Positions 4,901-7,419 of a stretch of 7,419 nucleotides of DNA are shown here, piece by piece. The notes beneath the pieces were generated by a model that searched no databases, was not told the origin of the DNA, and was given only the letters and a program-made list of their open reading frames with translations. Position 1 is the first letter of the stretch; each line of letters begins with the position of its first letter. The stretch is taken from assembly GCA_003448875.1 (NCBI GenBank), contig DLXG01000309.1, positions 1-7,419 on the forward strand, in the 5' to 3' direction. The DNA comes from Anaerolineaceae bacterium. Lineage in GTDB: Bacteria > Chloroflexota > Anaerolineae > Anaerolineales > Anaerolineaceae. Both the position numbers and the translations under genes were made by a program.

Positions 4901-6842
4901 TTTCCTGCCGAAATCTATAAGAAGAGGGCAGATACTGGTCATTTTTGGGGTGGCTCTATTCGTACTGCTTGTTTTTGTCGGGCTGGCGATTGATGCTGGA
5001 TCCTTGTATGTTACCTACGGCCAGCTCAAGCGGGCGGTGGATGCCGCTGCCATTGCTTCGGCAAACACCTTCAAGCGTGGCGAAGATATTAACAGCATGT
5101 CCATCTCAGCCATCGAAATGATTCGTTTGCACAATGTAGATACCAGTGAGGTGGATTTGCTGGTGTGCCGCTGCGTCAGCGGCGGCGTGGAATGTCGCCA
5201 TTCTGCCAGCGGCGAGCCGTTTTCCGCTTATGATGGCAGTGGAGAACCGGTCAAGGATAAATGCGAAAATATCTCCCCTATTCCCAAGATGGTTTGGGTG
5301 CGGGCAACCCAGCGCGCCCCGCTTTATTTTCTGGGTCTGCTGGGATTCGATTCGGTGCGCCTGACCACCGATACCTATGCCGAGGCTGCCGCAGTAGATC
5401 TGGTTCTGATTCTGGATGTTTCCGAGTCAATGGCGGTCAACTCGGGTGGTTATATTACCAATGACTACGATCCGAGCAATTGTAACATCCTGACTCAGAC
5501 GATTCCGCCGAGGGATGGCAGCGGTCAGCCAGTGGCCTCCACACCGCCGGATGGCGCCTGTTTGCCGATGTGGTATGCCAAACTCGCTGCGGATGCGCTG
5601 GTCAGCCGGATGTACGAGGGATATGATCGGATTGCCATCATCACCTATGCGGATAAAGCCCGTCTGGTGCAGGGTTTTACGTCTAACCTCAATCAGGCCA
5701 GACAATCCATCTGGCAGGGCATCAATGTTCATGACGAAGCGCCCTCGGCGCGGCTCTGGCCGAACTGGTATAACGACAGCTTGCTCGACCGGGTCAACCC
5801 GGTTAACCCCGAAGATCGCGATGGTGACGGTTTAGACGATGACAATGACGAAGCCCTATACGGGGTGCGCTGCCCATGGCTGACCAACCCGGCGGTGCTG
5901 GCTGACCGCTGGTGGGGAGTTGACGAGGGCGCGCCGGATCCCTTTGGGTGGGGCGGCGTCCCCTGTGACGACGATGACCTGCGCGATGCCTATGATTGGG
6001 ATCAGGATGATGTCTTCACCCTTGCCGATCATCAGGCCTCCGTCAATTACCTTTCTCAACCGAATCACAGTTCGCTGACCTTCCTCTCCACCTGCATTGG
6101 TTGCGGCTTACGCGAGGCCAGTCAGGTCTTCCGGCAAGACGGCAGGCCGGGAGCAGTGTGGGTGGCTGTGTTGTTCACAGACGGTATTGTCAACTTAAGT
6201 GATGTGCCGGGCTATGCACTATCATCCAATAACCGTTTAGAGCCGCTGGCAGAAGATTACCCGAACGGTTTCTGTGACGGTGTGCTGGCTAACCGCGATG
6301 ATAACAAAGGCTGGTGGCAGCGCCTGTGCCTTGACCGTGACGTGACGCCGCGGTTTTGTATTGACGAATCCCCCAATACCTGCCCGCCTGGTTCGCAGTG
6401 GATTCGCAATAACAATGCAGCCGACTTAAACCGTAACCAGAAGTATTCGGTGCAGGATTATGCCTTCCGCATGGCAGACTTGCTGGCCTATACGGGTGTT
6501 TCTGACCTTGAAAGGTGTACCAATGAAGGCTATAGCGCGACTCAAATCGAGAACGGCGATTGCCCGTATTTTAATCCCGATGAACCAAAAGGTAACTCGG
6601 TGGCCGTTTACTCGGTAGGTTTGTTGAACATGCTGCCGGACTCGCTGGTGGATGTGGGCGAATCACTGCTACGATATGTGGCCAACCTGGGTGACGACGG
6701 CAGCCGGTATGTGAATGATCCCTGTCAGGGCAAGCCGCGCCGGACCAACTGTGGAAATTATTACTACGCGGGAAGTCCTCAAAACCTGAGAGCCATTTTT
6801 GAGGATATTGCCAGCCGAATTTATACACGTCTTAACCAGTAA
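4824..6842 (+). CDS. TadG-like membrane-anchored VWA protein with EF-hand-like inserts
   Basis: A 672-residue protein from the ATG at 4824. A basic leader ends RRGQ, followed by a membrane helix (about 37-56) and GQLKRAVDAAAIASA, typical of the TadG-like N-terminal Tad domain. The +5 Glu of pseudopilins is missing (GQILVI), so it probably stays anchored. A VWA domain follows with the complete MIDAS set: DVSES (198-202), Thr423 in TCIGCGL and Asp453 in FTDG, closing with YYYAGSPQNLRAIFEDI. DVSES and the Thr are about 220 residues apart, far more than usual, because of insertions. These hold DxDxDG (331-342) and DxDxDD (391-402) loops; a DxNxN loop (534-545) lies in a later insertion. All 18 cysteines are beyond the membrane. 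The start has no Shine-Dalgarno sequence and overlaps the upstream gene; a CTG at 4905 is an alternative. The likely role is a pilus-associated adhesin. Confidence 0.85.
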   Translation: MRIPSFLSLRFKNPNSVPPYRPAARSFLPKSIRRGQILVIFGVALFVLLVFVGLAIDAGSLYVTYGQLKRAVDAAAIASANTFKRGEDINSMSISAIEMIRLHNVDTSEVDLLVCRCVSGGVECRHSASGEPFSAYDGSGEPVKDKCENISPIPKMVWVRATQRAPLYFLGLLGFDSVRLTTDTYAEAAAVDLVLILDVSESMAVNSGGYITNDYDPSNCNILTQTIPPRDGSGQPVASTPPDGACLPMWYAKLAADALVSRMYEGYDRIAIITYADKARLVQGFTSNLNQARQSIWQGINVHDEAPSARLWPNWYNDSLLDRVNPVNPEDRDGDGLDDDNDEALYGVRCPWLTNPAVLADRWWGVDEGAPDPFGWGGVPCDDDDLRDAYDWDQDDVFTLADHQASVNYLSQPNHSSLTFLSTCIGCGLREASQVFRQDGRPGAVWVAVLFTDGIVNLSDVPGYALSSNNRLEPLAEDYPNGFCDGVLANRDDNKGWWQRLCLDRDVTPRFCIDESPNTCPPGSQWIRNNNAADLNRNQKYSVQDYAFRMADLLAYTGVSDLERCTNEGYSATQIENGDCPYFNPDEPKGNSVAVYSVGLLNMLPDSLVDVGESLLRYVANLGDDGSRYVNDPCQGKPRRTNCGNYYYAGSPQNLRAIFEDIASRIYTRLNQ

Positions 6843-6858
6843 GGAAAGCGGGGACGCT

Positions 6859-7419
6859 ATGAGAGTGAAAATGCTCCTCAAGAATGTTCGAAAATCGCCC
6901 AAGGCGCAGGGGTTTGTGGAGTTTGCGCTGGCACTGCCCGTGTTGCTTTTACTCGTTTTTGGGATTATTGAATTTGGGAGGTTGCTGCAAGCCTGGCTGG
7001 CGCTGGAAAACGGAGCCCGTTTTGGAGTGCGTTATGCCATCACAGGCTCTTTTGACCCGGCTTATTGTGATGAGGCCGGGGCGGCCTTAGGTTTGAGCGC
7101 AGATGACCCCAATCATGACTGTGTGGTAGAGCCCCCTTCTCCCCTGCCGAGTGTGGAATACGGAGAAGACCCCCCATGGGTCAAGAAAACCAATGCCCTG
7201 CAGGACTGGGCGCGGCTGGCTTCCATCCGCGATGCTGCGCTGGCGGGTGCAACCGGCATCGCCAGGGACGATGCCCCGGATGTTTCGGGAAATTACCTGC
7301 TCTATAACCATTATGGCTATCACAATAGCGACTTTAATGAACAATACCGTGGTAATCCTTCCCTGCCCGGCTTTTTAAATGTTTCGGTGTGTTCCAACCG
7401 GCGGGGACGCATGATTACT
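6859..7419 (+). CDS. TadE-like pilus assembly / pseudopilin protein, 3' partial
   Basis: An open frame of 187 codons from the ATG at 6859 to the window end, with no stop, so the gene continues beyond. The N-terminus has basic residues, then AQGFVEFALALPVLLLLVFG (16-35) and IIEFGRLLQAW, followed by ENGARFGVRYAITG: the TadE pseudopilin signature, closely parallel to the protein at 4190. As there, Ala rather than Gly precedes the presumed cleavage point five residues before the conserved Glu. The extracytoplasmic part has cysteines near residues 70 and 88 that could pair, and an ARLASIRDAALAGATG helix common in Chloroflexota-type TadE proteins (recalled pattern). It begins 16 bases after the VWA gene's stop, with a GGGGA (6850-6854) four bases before the ATG, so it belongs to the same operon. 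An in-frame ATG at 6871 is an alternative start. Confidence 0.85.
   Translation, partial: MRVKMLLKNVRKSPKAQGFVEFALALPVLLLLVFGIIEFGRLLQAWLALENGARFGVRYAITGSFDPAYCDEAGAALGLSADDPNHDCVVEPPSPLPSVEYGEDPPWVKKTNALQDWARLASIRDAALAGATGIARDDAPDVSGNYLLYNHYGYHNSDFNEQYRGNPSLPGFLNVSVCSNRRGRMIT

Noticed and set aside
4361..4942. A 193-codon minus-strand frame opposite the tadE-like gene
   Set aside because: The opposite strand has the TadE signature, a good promoter and a ribosome-binding site; no such support exists for the antisense frame.

Overview
The window reads as a piece of a bacterial chromosome, most likely from Chloroflexota (Anaerolineae or a related class). This assignment is an inference from three things: a secreted beta-rich protein ending in a YLPVVRR tail like those I associate with that phylum, TadE / TadG-VWA gene clusters of the style common there, and a NrfA with an N-terminal membrane segment and no obvious cleavage site. 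No rRNA or other phylogenetic marker is present. All genes lie on the + strand; I found no tRNA, rRNA, CRISPR, insertion sequence or attachment site. No gene-free stretch exceeds about 210 bases.

Layout. (1) 2-1339: the 3' part of a large secreted or surface beta-sandwich protein, cut by the window edge. (2) 1416-2030: type I signal peptidase (lepB), apparently a single-gene unit with an extended -10 element almost on top of its start codon and a rho-independent terminator behind it. (3) 2092-4050: a complete nrfHA unit: an AT-rich leader with three ATTAAGA direct repeats, the tetraheme quinol dehydrogenase NrfH, the pentaheme nitrite reductase NrfA with its CxxCK catalytic heme site and calcium ligands, and a strong terminator. 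(4) 4115-7419: a Tad/Flp-type pilus-associated operon with a near-consensus promoter: a TadE-like protein, a TadG-like protein carrying a von Willebrand factor A (VWA) domain, and a second TadE-like protein that runs off the window end.

Function. NrfH takes electrons from menaquinol and passes them to NrfA, which reduces nitrite to ammonium on the outer face of the membrane. The Tad-type operon encodes three membrane-anchored, mostly extracytoplasmic proteins likely to be minor pilins or adhesive parts of a Tad pilus. The most unusual signal is in this operon: four 12-residue DxDxD or DxNxN loops resembling EF-hand/dockerin calcium sites, three in the VWA protein (two in one insertion, one in another) and one in the first TadE-like protein. 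The VWA protein also carries a full MIDAS metal site and 18 cysteines, all outside the membrane. A calcium-dependent adhesive pilus-tip protein is the hypothesis I would follow. The terminators and promoters between blocks argue that the three units are independently transcribed.
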